Source: Pantoea sp. (lineage in GTDB: Bacteria; Pseudomonadota; Gammaproteobacteria; Enterobacterales; Enterobacteriaceae). Taken from it: a DNA stretch of 64,000 nucleotides. Of the stretch, positions 46,136-55,140 are shown in pieces. Both the position numbers and the translations under genes were made by a program. Under the pieces are notes generated by a model that saw only the letters and a program-made list of their open reading frames with translations, was not told the DNA's origin and searched no databases. Each line of letters opens with the position of its first letter. Position 1 is the first letter of the stretch. The DNA lies in assembly GCF_028283705.1 (NCBI RefSeq), contig NZ_JAPWKD010000019.1, forward strand, positions 62,001-126,000, read 5' to 3'.

Positions 46136-46850
46136 ACGACATGTCCTCCAGCGCTTTGAATTCCGCTTCATCAATGGCGCGAAAGCGCACCCGATCACCG
46201 GCCTGTAGCAGACACGCCGGTTGGCGTTCGCTGGAAAACAGCGTCAGTGGCGTTCGCCCTATCAGATTCCAGCCGCCCGGTGAGGTCAGTGGGTAAATCA
46301 CCCCCATCTGGTTGGCGATACCGATCGATCCTTTTGCGACAGAAAGACGCGGTGTAGCGCGACGCGGCAAGGTAAAGATCGCATCCAGCGCCCCAAGGTA
46401 GGGATGACCGGGCAAGAAGCCGAGCATCAGTACATCGACGACTTTTTGCTGGTGACGGCTGACCACTTCCTCGGGTGATATCCCGCAATGCTGCGCAATA
46501 TTTATCAGGTCCGGCGCGTACTCCCCCTGATAGCAGACAGGAATGACCCTCTCGCGGCCCTGTTCCGTTTCCTGCGGGGAAAAACGACTCAAGATTGCAT
46601 CCAGGCGATTCACCAGCTGGCTGTAAGGTGACAGGGAATTATCGATACGCCACAGCACTTCCGGCTGATAGTGAATACCGAGCGAATGCGCCGCAGGGAC
46701 GATATCACGGACGCCAGGCAGTGGATTAGCATGCAGAAATCGCGCGAGCTGGGAGAGCAGAGTATGGGGGGCGGAATGCCCGGGTAAGGTGACAATCATG
46801 CAGCGTTCACCTGAAGGATCGCGCCGCCACGTCAATGTTTTCTTGACCAT
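46125..46850 (-). CDS. pxpB: 5-oxoprolinase subunit B (KipI-like)
   Basis: A 241-residue KipI/PxpB-family protein. The allophanate-hydrolase subunit 1 signature is clear: IPVCYQGEYAPDL near 111-123, LMLGFLPGHPYLG near 150-162 and GSIGIANQMGVIYPLTSPGGWNLIGRTP near 180-207. An N-terminal extension (to about residue 20) precedes the domain. ATG 46850 is chosen; a longer frame to 46955 overlaps the VOC gene. Confidence 0.9.
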   Translation of the reverse strand: MVKKTLTWRRDPSGERCMIVTLPGHSAPHTLLSQLARFLHANPLPGVRDIVPAAHSLGIHYQPEVLWRIDNSLSPYSQLVNRLDAILSRFSPQETEQGRERVIPVCYQGEYAPDLINIAQHCGISPEEVVSRHQQKVVDVLMLGFLPGHPYLGALDAIFTLPRRATPRLSVAKGSIGIANQMGVIYPLTSPGGWNLIGRTPLTLFSSERQPACLLQAGDRVRFRAIDEAEFKALEDMSYVA

Positions 46851-46894
46851 AGTGTCCCGTGATCTGGCGAGGCGAACCTCGCCCTGGCAGTGGC

Positions 46895-47320
46895 TTAACG
46901 AGCGAACAGCTGGCTCATATCTTTGAACGCTTTGAATTCCAGCGCATTGCCACACGGGTCGAACAGAAACATGGTTGCCTGCTCGCCCACCTGACCTTTG
47001 AAACGGACATAGGGTTCGATCACGAATTCAGTCTTGAAATCACGCAGGCGGGCAGCCAGCGCTTCCCACTCTTCCCAGCTCAGAATGATGCCGAAATGCG
47101 GCACTGGCACATCGTGACCATCGACAGGGTTGGTATGCGCATGATCCTGGTTCGCGGTTTTAGGATGTTCGTGGATCACCAGCTGGTGACCATAGAAGTC
47201 AAAGTCCACCCACTGGGTGCTGGAACGACCTTCGCTCAGACCAAAGACTTCGCCGTAAAAGCTACGCGCAGCAGCCAGATCGTAAACAGGAATCGCAAGG
47301 TGAAAAGGACTTAACGCCAT
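46895..47320 (-). CDS. VOC-family glyoxalase/dioxygenase-like protein
   Basis: A 141-residue single-domain vicinal-oxygen-chelate protein. Metal-ligand positions are suggested by H in [10 protein letters not shown] (residue 6), H in [10 protein letters not shown] and E near the end in [16 protein letters not shown] 47320 has GGAGCACAAC upstream. It is divergent from the LysR gene at 47446 and could be its target. It lies 44 bases ahead of pxpB on the same strand and may be the first gene of that unit. Substrate unknown. Confidence 0.82.
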   Translation of the reverse strand: MALSPFHLAIPVYDLAAARSFYGEVFGLSEGRSSTQWVDFDFYGHQLVIHEHPKTANQDHAHTNPVDGHDVPVPHFGIILSWEEWEALAARLRDFKTEFVIEPYVRFKGQVGEQATMFLFDPCGNALEFKAFKDMSQLFAR

Positions 47321-47445
47321 GTTGTGCTCCAGAATCAAGGTTGTATTGGTGTCGTTGTGATTCTGTGATAATAAGGATAAAATTTTTTATTAAAAGCGAA
47401 TATATTTTTCGTCAAACAACAATTTTTTCGATGAGTGTGGATATT

Positions 47446-48342
47446 ATGCTGCGTGAGCTAAAAACCTTTGTAGCAGTAACTCAGTTAGGATCTTTTGCCG
47501 CTGCCGGACAACGGATTGGCTTAACCCAGTCGGCAGTCAGTGCGCAAATTCGCAGCCTGGAGGAAGCGCTGGGAATGCAGCTGTTTGACCGCTCCGGTCG
47601 CACCGCCATTCTCAATGCTGATGGCAATCGCGCGTTACCGATGGCCGAAGAGATTCTGCAAATTTTCTCCCGCATGGCCCAGCCCGAAAACCTGAATGAT
47701 TATCGCGGTTCGATAAAAATTGGCGCGATATCCTCGATTCAGACCGGATTGTTACCGCAGGCATTGACTCAACTGCACGCCACCGCACCAGGGCTGGAGA
47801 CCAAACTGCTGCCGGGGGTTTCTTTTAACCTGCTGACCCAGGTTGAAGCGGGGAATATTGACCTTGCCGTGGTGATCAAACCGGGATTTCCGCTGGCGAA
47901 AGAGCTATGGCATAACACGCTGGTGCGCGAACCTTATGTGCTTATTGCGCCCGCAACGCTTACGGGCGACGAACCGCTGGCGTTGCTGCGCAGCCAGCCG
48001 TTTATTCGCTATGACCGCACCTCGTTTGGTGGGCGTCAAGTCAGCATGTTCCTGCGTGAACATCGTCTGGAACCCAAACTGGCGCTGGAAGTGGATGAAA
48101 TCGATGCCATCGTAAAAATGGTTGAGAGCGGCTTAGGTATCGCGCTGGTTCCCTGGGCCGGATTATGGACGGAGCGGCAGTGTGCCTTGCGTATTCTCCC
48201 CCTTGGCGAGCTGACGTTCTACCGCGAACTGATCGTCGTCACGCGCTATGCCAACCATAATGCCCCTTTACATCGCCTGATCATCGAGTGCCTGCAACAG
48301 GCGGCTCTCCCCTCAGGCGAAGCTCCGGTTTCCGCCGGTTAA
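47446..48342 (+). CDS. LysR-family transcriptional regulator (CysB/Nac-like branch)
   Basis: A 298-residue regulator. The DNA-binding domain opens LRELKTFVAVTQLGSFAAAGQRIGLTQSAVSAQIRSLE; the effector domain follows from about residue 90. ATG 47446 gives the standard LysR N-terminus; ATG 47431 is possible but has no ribosome-binding site. It is divergent from the VOC/pxpBC unit and sits just upstream of the ABC/phosphatase operon, from which a 20-base palindrome separates it. Either neighbour could be the target; the divergent one is more usual. Confidence 0.88.
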   Translation: MLRELKTFVAVTQLGSFAAAGQRIGLTQSAVSAQIRSLEEALGMQLFDRSGRTAILNADGNRALPMAEEILQIFSRMAQPENLNDYRGSIKIGAISSIQTGLLPQALTQLHATAPGLETKLLPGVSFNLLTQVEAGNIDLAVVIKPGFPLAKELWHNTLVREPYVLIAPATLTGDEPLALLRSQPFIRYDRTSFGGRQVSMFLREHRLEPKLALEVDEIDAIVKMVESGLGIALVPWAGLWTERQCALRILPLGELTFYRELIVVTRYANHNAPLHRLIIECLQQAALPSGEAPVSAG

Positions 48343-48358
48343 TTTGCCGCGCGCAACA

Positions 48359-48378
48359 TTTTGCACATATGTGCAAAA
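48359..48378. promoter_or_regulatory. Perfect 20-base palindrome upstream of the ABC/phosphatase operon
   Basis: TTTTGCACAT followed directly by ATGTGCAAAA, a perfect palindrome with no spacer, begins 17 bases after the LysR stop and ends 66 bases before the permease start. A related CACATTGCAC follows at 48394-48403. It is well placed to be the operator for the LacI-family regulator encoded at the operon's far end. Confidence 0.65.
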
Positions 48379-48444
48379 AGGTCGCAAAACTGTCACATTG
48401 CACCGATATATTCCTGTCTGTTTTCAACCGACAGGGATGCATCT

Positions 48445-50256
48445 GTGTCTTATCAAGCCGAAACTCACCCGCGCACGAAACTTCGCCACGCGTTGTCCAT
48501 CATCAGCCAGGAGCCTGCGAATCTGCTGGGTGCACTGCTGATGATGCTATTTAGCTGGATCATTCTTGCCCCGGTGGTTGCGGTACTGCTGAATGCCGTG
48601 CTGGTGCAAAGTGGCGACGAAGGCCGCACCGATGCCACTGAGGGCGCATTCACCACTTACTACCTGCTGCGCACCCTGACATCAAAAATGTCGGATCTGC
48701 TGCTCTGGACACCGTTACTCAATACGCTGGCCGTGGCCCTAAGCACCATGGTGGGTGCACTGATCGTCGGGATGACGCTGGCCTGGCTAATCAACCGCAC
48801 CAACGTCGCGGGCAGAAAGTGGTTCGCCACCCTGCTTATCGTGCCGTTTATGCTGCCCTCCTGGACCTTCGCCCTGGCGTGGACCACCATTTTTAAAAAT
48901 CACGCCATTGGCGGTCAGCCGGGTTGGCTGGAGGCGATGGGGATCCAGACGCCAAACTGGGTGGCCTATGGTTACTTCCCGATTGTGGTGATCATGGTGC
49001 TGCACTACGCGCCGCTGGTGATCCTGATTGTCGGCAATGCCCTGAAGCGCATGGATAGCCAGATGGAAGAATGCGCCAGGGTGCTGGGTGCCTCGCGCCG
49101 CACCATTGCCTGGAAAATTATCATTCCGCTGATGCGCCCGGCGCTGTTGTCTGCCGCCTTGTTGATCTTCGCCGACTGCATCGGTGAGTTCGCCCTGCCC
49201 TATATTCTTGGGCTTCCGGTGCACTTCGACACCCTCTCCACCGGGTTATACCGGGCGATTGGCACTCGCCAGTCCGGCGTGGCAGCGGTTATCGCCACGG
49301 TGATAATGCTGATGGGGATGATCACCCTGATCCTCGATATGAAGATGCTGCGCGAGGCAAAACGCTTCGTCACCGTCGGCGGTAAAGGCGTGATGGAACG
49401 TCGCCGCCAGCTGGGTTCCTGGCGCATACTGGCCTCCTTCCTGCCGCTGACGTTTGTGCTGCTGGGGGTGGCGATTCCGCTGATCACCCTGTTCCTGTCA
49501 ACGGTGATGACCCTGCCAGGCCGCTTCACCGCCGACAACTTCACGCTGGCGTATTGGATCGGGCATAACCTCGATACCGTCGCCCTGCATAACGGCATCC
49601 TGCTGACGCCGGAATTCTGGCATACGGTATGGAACACGCTGCTGATCGTCGGCTCCGCCTCCGCTGCCTGTGGGGTGCTGGGCTTACTGGTGGGTTATGC
49701 GGTAATGCGCTGCCATTCGCGCTGGATCGCAGCGTTCTTGCGTCAGTTAACCTTCCTGCCGTATCTGGTGCCCGGCATCGCTTTTGCCGCCGCCTTTCTT
49801 TCGTTGTTTGCCGTGGCGCGCGGACCGGTACCGGCGTTGTACGGCACCCCGCTGATTCTCATCCTGGCATTAATTGCCGAAAAAATGCCTTATGCCAGCC
49901 GTTCCGGTATTGCGGCCATGACCCAGTTAGGCAAAGAAGCGGAAGAAGCGGCACGTATCGCCGGTGCCGGTTGGTTCGCGCGCATTTCCCGCATTGTTAT
50001 CCCCATTCAGGCGGCCCCGCTGGCCACCGGGATCCTGCTGCCGTTTATCTCTGGCATTAAAGGCGTGAGCCTGTTCGTCATCCTCGCGACCCCGGCCACA
50101 GATGTGCTGACCACCTATTCCCTGCGTCTGATTGACTACAACTACCAGCAGGCGGCCAACGCCGTGGTGCTGATGATTGCGCTTATTTCCTGGGCTGGCA
50201 CGGTGATCATTCAGAAAATCACCGGGACTGGTCTGGCCGATGGTCTGGAGAACTAA
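48445..50256 (+). CDS. Ferric/sugar-phosphate-type ABC importer, fused double permease
   Basis: A 603-residue inner-membrane permease with two tandem permease domains of the FbpB/AfuB class, about twelve helices. EAA loops are at ECARVLGASRRTIAWKIIIPL (about 210-230) and EAARIAGAGWFARISRIVIPI (about 510-530). GTG 48445 (VSYQAETHPR) has AGGGATGC upstream; the reading frame extends to 48361 but only with low-complexity, non-family sequence crossing the operator. AfuB-type fused permeases carry iron or phosphorylated sugars; the phosphatase gene downstream favours a phosphate ester. Confidence 0.87.
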   Translation: MSYQAETHPRTKLRHALSIISQEPANLLGALLMMLFSWIILAPVVAVLLNAVLVQSGDEGRTDATEGAFTTYYLLRTLTSKMSDLLLWTPLLNTLAVALSTMVGALIVGMTLAWLINRTNVAGRKWFATLLIVPFMLPSWTFALAWTTIFKNHAIGGQPGWLEAMGIQTPNWVAYGYFPIVVIMVLHYAPLVILIVGNALKRMDSQMEECARVLGASRRTIAWKIIIPLMRPALLSAALLIFADCIGEFALPYILGLPVHFDTLSTGLYRAIGTRQSGVAAVIATVIMLMGMITLILDMKMLREAKRFVTVGGKGVMERRRQLGSWRILASFLPLTFVLLGVAIPLITLFLSTVMTLPGRFTADNFTLAYWIGHNLDTVALHNGILLTPEFWHTVWNTLLIVGSASAACGVLGLLVGYAVMRCHSRWIAAFLRQLTFLPYLVPGIAFAAAFLSLFAVARGPVPALYGTPLILILALIAEKMPYASRSGIAAMTQLGKEAEEAARIAGAGWFARISRIVIPIQAAPLATGILLPFISGIKGVSLFVILATPATDVLTTYSLRLIDYNYQQAANAVVLMIALISWAGTVIIQKITGTGLADGLEN

Positions 50257-50257
50257 C

Positions 50258-51331
50258 ATGCCCTCAATCCATTTATCCAATCTGACCAAAACCTATGCTG
50301 GCAGCAGCGCGCCAGCGGTCAACAACATCAACCTGACAGTTAAAGACGGCGAATTTATGTGCCTGCTCGGACCGTCCGGCTGCGGTAAAACCACTATCCT
50401 GCGCATGATTGCCGGGATTGAGCATGCCAGCGGTGGCGAAATCATCATCGGAGACAACGTGGTGGACTCCGTACTGCAGGGGACCTGGTTGCCTCCTGAG
50501 AAACGCGGCATCGGCCTGGTTTTTCAGAGCTACGCGCTTTGGCCGCACATGACCGTGGAGCAGAACGTGGATTTCGGTCTGCGTCTGCAAAAAGTCCCGG
50601 CTAAAGAGCGCGTTGCCCGGTGCCGCGACGTGATGGAGAAACTGCGTATCGCCGATTACGCCGCGCGTTATCCGGCCCAGCTGTCTGGCGGACAACAGCA
50701 GCGTGTTGCCCTGGCGCGCATGCTGGCGGTTAACCCCGGCGTGCTGTTGCTTGACGAGCCACTGTCTAACCTCGATGCCACGCTGCGGCTGGAAATGCGC
50801 GCCGAGCTGCGCCGCTTACATGCCACCTTCGGCACCACCATTGTTTTTGTCAGCCACGATCAGTGGGAGGCGATGACTCTCGCCACCACCATCGCGGTGA
50901 TGAGCGCCGGGCAGATGCAGCAGGTCGGCACGCCGGATGAAATCTATGCCACCCCAGCGAACCGCTTTGTCGCCGAGTTTATCGGCACGCCAAGGCTGAA
51001 TATGATCCCGCTTGATCAGCCGTTAAGCCCGCTGGCGCAGCATTTACAGCAGCGCTTTTCGCTGGACGCACCGGCGCAGGTCTGCGGGATCCGGCCAGAA
51101 GAAGTGGTGATCAGCGCGGAATCCGTCAGCAACAGCGTGCCAATGACCATCGATAACATCATGCCCACTGGCGGCAGCTGGGTGATTGAACTGGTGGCTG
51201 GCAATGATCATCTGTTCCACTCCACCCAATTGCGACCGCGCTGGCAGGCACAGCAGCAGGTGCATTGCCAGTTACCCGCTCACTCCCTGCATTTCTTTAA
51301 CAGCCACGGGCAGCGTGTCCCTGCCCTTTAA
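50258..51331 (+). CDS. Ferric/sugar-phosphate-type ABC importer, ATP-binding protein
   Basis: A 357-residue ATPase of the FbpC/PotA class. Walker A GPSGCGKTT, Q-loop LVFQSYALWPHM, signature [14 protein letters not shown], Walker B VLLLDEPLSNLDA, H-loop VSHDQWEA; residues about 245-357 form a TOBE-like C-terminal domain. It starts one base after the permease stop (TAACATG), so expression is coupled. The D-W in the H-loop (HDQWEA instead of HDQxEA) is a minor variation. Confidence 0.9.
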   Translation: MPSIHLSNLTKTYAGSSAPAVNNINLTVKDGEFMCLLGPSGCGKTTILRMIAGIEHASGGEIIIGDNVVDSVLQGTWLPPEKRGIGLVFQSYALWPHMTVEQNVDFGLRLQKVPAKERVARCRDVMEKLRIADYAARYPAQLSGGQQQRVALARMLAVNPGVLLLDEPLSNLDATLRLEMRAELRRLHATFGTTIVFVSHDQWEAMTLATTIAVMSAGQMQQVGTPDEIYATPANRFVAEFIGTPRLNMIPLDQPLSPLAQHLQQRFSLDAPAQVCGIRPEEVVISAESVSNSVPMTIDNIMPTGGSWVIELVAGNDHLFHSTQLRPRWQAQQQVHCQLPAHSLHFFNSHGQRVPAL

Positions 51332-51361
51332 CCCAATTGTTCACTTGATGATGGAAGCAAA

Positions 51362-52465
51362 ATGAAACGTCGTTTAACCGCCCTTTTCGTCACCAGTACC
51401 TTACTCAGCGGCCCGCTGGCCCAGGCGGAATCCTTCGATTTGCAGGCCCTGATCGCTGCCGCCAAAAAAGAACAACCGATTACCGTCTATGCCTCCACCG
51501 GGAAGATTGTGCAGCAGGCGAAAGCTTTCAGTGAGCAATACGGGTTACAGGCGACCGGGGTAAAAGCCGATGCCCCGCAGATCATTGAAATCATGAGTCG
51601 TGAAGCGCAGGCAAAGAATGTCAGGACGGATGTAGCCATTGTCGAGGATGCGCCAGCCGGGATGACACAGCTGATCAATAAAGGTTATGCCCAAAGCTGG
51701 GTGCCAGAGGATCTGCGCGGCAACATTGCCGCCCGTTATCAGCAACCGCTAACCGTGGTGCTGGCACCGAACGTCTTCGCCTACAACACCGATCATCACA
51801 CCACCTGCCCGGTCACCAATATCTGGCAGCTTACCGAGCCGCAGTGGCATGGCCGGGTGGCGATGCAGGATCCCACCAGCAAACCCGCGTATACCGACTG
51901 GTTCAGCCAGATGGAAACCCATTACGATCAGCAGATCCGCGATGCGTACCAGCAGGAGTTCGGCAAACCGCTGCAAACCGATGAAAAATCGGCCACCGCG
52001 GCTTTCGTCAAAGCGCTGGCAGGCAACGGCGTTTTGCTCACCCATTCTGATAACGATGCCGCTTCCGCCATTGGCGCGCCGGATGGCAAAACTGATTTTG
52101 TTGGGCTGGTTTCAACTGCCAAATTTCGAGACAACAAGCTGGGCATGAAACTGGGCCTGTGCAGTGGCATGAAACCCTTTATTGGCTGGAATTATCCCAG
52201 CCTCGGCGTGATCGCCACCGGTAGCCATAGCCCGAATACGGCTAAACTGTTTATTCATTATCTGTTAACGGCTGAAGGCATAGCCCCACAGGGTGTAGAC
52301 GGCAAAATGTCTACCAATCAGACGGTAAAACTGCCTGCTGATGAAGCCTCCGGCATCGAAAAATACCGGGCAGAATTGATGGAATACCTGACGGCAACGG
52401 CCAAAAACGACTGGAAAAGCCGTCAGGACTGGCAGGATATCTGGAGCCTGAACTATCAAAAATAG
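51362..52465 (+). CDS. ABC importer periplasmic binding protein, Fe(3+)/AfuA-like family 1
   Basis: A 367-residue periplasmic binding protein. The signal peptide ends near residue 23 (AQA-ES). The mature part begins LIAAAKKEQPITVYASTGK, typical of the FutA/AfuA/iron(III)-type family, which now includes sugar-phosphate and phosphonate binders. Two cysteines (TTCPVTN and LGLCSGM) may form a disulfide. The tyrosine pair used by true ferric proteins is not evident near the C-terminal half. Start follows GATGGAAGCAAA. Next gene begins 54 bases later. Confidence 0.83.
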   Translation: MKRRLTALFVTSTLLSGPLAQAESFDLQALIAAAKKEQPITVYASTGKIVQQAKAFSEQYGLQATGVKADAPQIIEIMSREAQAKNVRTDVAIVEDAPAGMTQLINKGYAQSWVPEDLRGNIAARYQQPLTVVLAPNVFAYNTDHHTTCPVTNIWQLTEPQWHGRVAMQDPTSKPAYTDWFSQMETHYDQQIRDAYQQEFGKPLQTDEKSATAAFVKALAGNGVLLTHSDNDAASAIGAPDGKTDFVGLVSTAKFRDNKLGMKLGLCSGMKPFIGWNYPSLGVIATGSHSPNTAKLFIHYLLTAEGIAPQGVDGKMSTNQTVKLPADEASGIEKYRAELMEYLTATAKNDWKSRQDWQDIWSLNYQK

Positions 52466-52519
52466 CGATTGACCAGACCAGGCGATCACCCTTTTTCTCT
52501 TCATCACAGGCAGATAACC

Positions 52520-53950
52520 TTGACCCATATCGATATAGAACAACGAGAAGCGGCGCTAAAACGCATTATCATCGAGGCGGGAGAGTCCGCGTTGCGTTAT
52601 TTTCAATCGCGCAAAGCGGGTGAATATCAACTCAAAGGCCATCAGGATATTCTCACCGAAGCCGACACCGCCGTTGAGGCGCTGGTGTTGCAGGCCATCA
52701 CCGACGCCTTCCCCGACGACCTGGTGCTGGGCGAAGAGAGCGCCCATCCACCCGCCAGTGCAGAGAGTTTGTGGGTGGTAGATCCGATTGATGGCACCGC
52801 CAACTATGCCCGCGGCATCACCCATTTCTGCGTGTGTATTGCCTGGGTTCACCGGGGCATCACCGAGTTGGGTGCCATCTACAACCCGGTCAGCAAGGAG
52901 CTTTACCAGACGCGCCGTGGTCACTATGCGCTGAAAAATGATCAACCGTTACACTGTAACGCCATTGACGATATGCAGCAGGCCTCTTTAGAACTGGGCT
53001 GGTCTTCCCGTCATAGTCAGCGCCGCTATCTCGATGTGATGGCTGCCATGCTGAATCAGGGGGCCAGCGTGCGTCGCGGCGGCTCCGGTGCGCTGGCGCT
53101 GGCCTGGGTCGCGGAAGGACGCACTGATGGTTATGTTGAACTGCATATGAATGCCTGGGATTGTCTCGCAGGCTTGCTGCTGGTGCGCGAAGCAGGCGGC
53201 CAGACCGGGCCGGTTCCCGCCGATGCAGCCGGTATTTTTAACGGCCTGCCGGTACTGGCGTCCGCGCCAGGCATCGCGGCCTCCGTTGCACGCGCCTCAG
53301 GCATCCCACTGGACACCCCGCCAACGCCGCTCCCGACCTTGACAACGCATTATCCCCGCCCGCCGCTAAGTTTAATCGTCAGCGATTTTCCCGGCTGGGA
53401 GGTGGATATCTATATCGGCGGATCCAGCGGCGTGTGCGATGCAGCGCTGCTGGCCGAACATGATATTGGTATCGTGATTAACTGCGCGGTGAACCTCGAT
53501 ATCGACTGGGTCACCACCCCGGAAGATCTTGCAGCAGCACATCTGCTGAATCACGGTTCCGGTGCGGTGCGTTACTACAAACTCGGCCTGATTGACGGCG
53601 ACGGCAATGCGCCAGAAATGCTGCATGCCGGGTATTACCTGATGCGCTCGGCGCTCCAGCAGCAGATTCCTGATAAACCCTCCTACCGCAACCGCAAAAG
53701 GGGCAATATTCTGGTTAACTGCCGTGGCGGACGCAGTCGCTCTGTCGCGCTGGTGGCATTGTTTATGCACCTTGAATGTCCGCAACGCTATCCAACCCTG
53801 GATGATGCCCTGACCGTGGTCCGTGACAAGCGTCAGCTCCATCCGGATGAATGGTTTGAGACACCTAAACCCTCGCTGACCCGGCTGGCGGAGCATGCCA
53901 TCGCCATCGAAAACGCACTCAGCGCAGCAGGTTTGCGTCATGAGCGGTAA
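52520..53950 (+). CDS. Fused inositol-monophosphatase and dual-specificity-phosphatase-like protein
   Basis: A 476-residue two-domain phosphatase. Residues 1-265 are an inositol monophosphatase (IMPase) domain: metal ligands in GEES (71-74) and DPIDGT (88-93) and motif WDCLAG (213-218). Residues about 283-450 are a cysteine-phosphatase domain with P-loop NCRGGRSRS (400-408). The CX5R pattern is intact (C401, R407) but the usual His before Cys is Asn; a candidate general-acid Asp lies in LIDGDGN. TTG 52520 has AGGCAGA upstream and a good N-terminus. Cytoplasmic, co-transcribed with an importer, it probably dephosphorylates the imported compound. The fusion is unusual. Confidence 0.85.
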   Translation: MTHIDIEQREAALKRIIIEAGESALRYFQSRKAGEYQLKGHQDILTEADTAVEALVLQAITDAFPDDLVLGEESAHPPASAESLWVVDPIDGTANYARGITHFCVCIAWVHRGITELGAIYNPVSKELYQTRRGHYALKNDQPLHCNAIDDMQQASLELGWSSRHSQRRYLDVMAAMLNQGASVRRGGSGALALAWVAEGRTDGYVELHMNAWDCLAGLLLVREAGGQTGPVPADAAGIFNGLPVLASAPGIAASVARASGIPLDTPPTPLPTLTTHYPRPPLSLIVSDFPGWEVDIYIGGSSGVCDAALLAEHDIGIVINCAVNLDIDWVTTPEDLAAAHLLNHGSGAVRYYKLGLIDGDGNAPEMLHAGYYLMRSALQQQIPDKPSYRNRKRGNILVNCRGGRSRSVALVALFMHLECPQRYPTLDDALTVVRDKRQLHPDEWFETPKPSLTRLAEHAIAIENALSAAGLRHER

Positions 53951-54944
53951 AAATCCGGGTTTTGCCAGCGCCACCGAGGTGGCGCGCCTCGCGGGCGTTT
54001 CCCGTTCCGCGGTGTCGCGCACCTTTACCCCTGGCTGCAGCGTTTCGGCGGAAACCCGGCGTAAAGTGCTCGCGGCCGCACAGGCGCTTAATTATCACGT
54101 CAATCATCTGGCGCGTGGCCTCTCCAAAGAGGCCAGCCGCCCGGTGTGTATCCTCGGCGGCAATCTGGCGTCGCCGTACCAGGCCAGTTTACTGGAACAC
54201 CTTACCCGCAGCCTGAATAAATATGGCCGGGCGGTGATGGTGATCAACACCGATGACGGCGAGGACAGTGCCAGAGAAGCCCTGCAACAGACGCTTAACT
54301 ACCGTTCCACGGCAACCATTGTGTTGTCAGGCAAGCCCCCCAGCTCGCTGATTGAAATATGTCTGCAAAGTGGTCAACAGGTGATTGTGATCAACCGCAT
54401 GGGGCAGTTTGCCGGAGCAGATAGCATTGAGATCGATTACAGCTCGACCATGAATGAAGCCTTTAAGCTGCTGGTTAACGCGGGCTGTCAGCAGATCGCG
54501 TTGGTTTCCTCCTCTGCGCGCTCGCCAAGTATGGTGATCCGCGAAACCCGCTTTCTGGCAGCCGCGGCTGAAGCCGGGACTCAGGTGTCGCTGGTCAGGC
54601 CCGGTAGCGCCAGCTATCAAAGCGGTGTCGATGCGGCGCGGGAGTTGCTGAGTCAGACGCCACGCCCGGATGGCGTGTTCTGCGTAACCGACCTTATCGC
54701 CTGCGGGTTTATGGATGCGGCGAGATATGAGTTTGGTTTACGCATTCCACAGGATATCAGTGTAATTGGCTTCGATAACATCGAACAGGCCAGCTGGCTG
54801 GGTTATCAACTCACCACCTTTTCCCAGCCGCTGGCCGAGATGGCCGAAGCCACCTGCGAACTACTACTGTCCCCCACCGCCGATAGACCGAGCCGCCGGG
54901 TGTTTCAGGCGCTGCCGGTGCGGCGTATTAGTTTAAAAGACTGA
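53940..54944 (+). CDS. LacI-family transcriptional regulator of the ABC/phosphatase operon
   Basis: A 334-residue LacI/GalR protein. The helix-turn-helix is SATEVARLAGVSRSAVSRTF with hinge NHLARGLSK; the effector domain follows, including SVIGFDNIEQASWLGY. ATG 53940 lies 11 bases inside the end of the phosphatase gene, so it is the last gene of the operon. The likely operator is the 20-base palindrome at 48359-48378. The presence of a LacI regulator suggests that the imported ligand is a sugar or sugar phosphate. Confidence 0.9.
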   Translation: MSGKNPGFASATEVARLAGVSRSAVSRTFTPGCSVSAETRRKVLAAAQALNYHVNHLARGLSKEASRPVCILGGNLASPYQASLLEHLTRSLNKYGRAVMVINTDDGEDSAREALQQTLNYRSTATIVLSGKPPSSLIEICLQSGQQVIVINRMGQFAGADSIEIDYSSTMNEAFKLLVNAGCQQIALVSSSARSPSMVIRETRFLAAAAEAGTQVSLVRPGSASYQSGVDAARELLSQTPRPDGVFCVTDLIACGFMDAARYEFGLRIPQDISVIGFDNIEQASWLGYQLTTFSQPLAEMAEATCELLLSPTADRPSRRVFQALPVRRISLKD

Positions 54945-55100
54945 GACAGATTTCGGGTTTTGCAGTGGAAGATTGTGCCAGCGCAAAGCGCATCTTCCCG
55001 CCATCCGGAATGACAAACGCATTAATTTTGTGAGGATTTCGCTAAAAATAAGTATGTAAATATTTCAGGATGTTGTTGAGAATGTAAAAGAAATACTTAT

Positions 55101-55119
55101 TATAACGATAATCATTATC
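55101..55119. promoter_or_regulatory. Fur box upstream of iutA
   Basis: TATAACGATAATCATTATC matches the 19-base Fur consensus GATAATGATAATCATTATC at 17 positions. It lies 165 bases before the iutA start, in a 339-base gap after the LacI gene (54945-55283), so iron repression of iutA is expected. Confidence 0.9.
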
Positions 55120-55140
55120 AACAATAAGATGAGTTTCCCT

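Noticed and set aside
48445..52465. Plain iron(III) importer annotation
   Set aside because: No Fur box precedes the operon, and phosphatase and LacI genes are co-transcribed, so iron is a less likely substrate.
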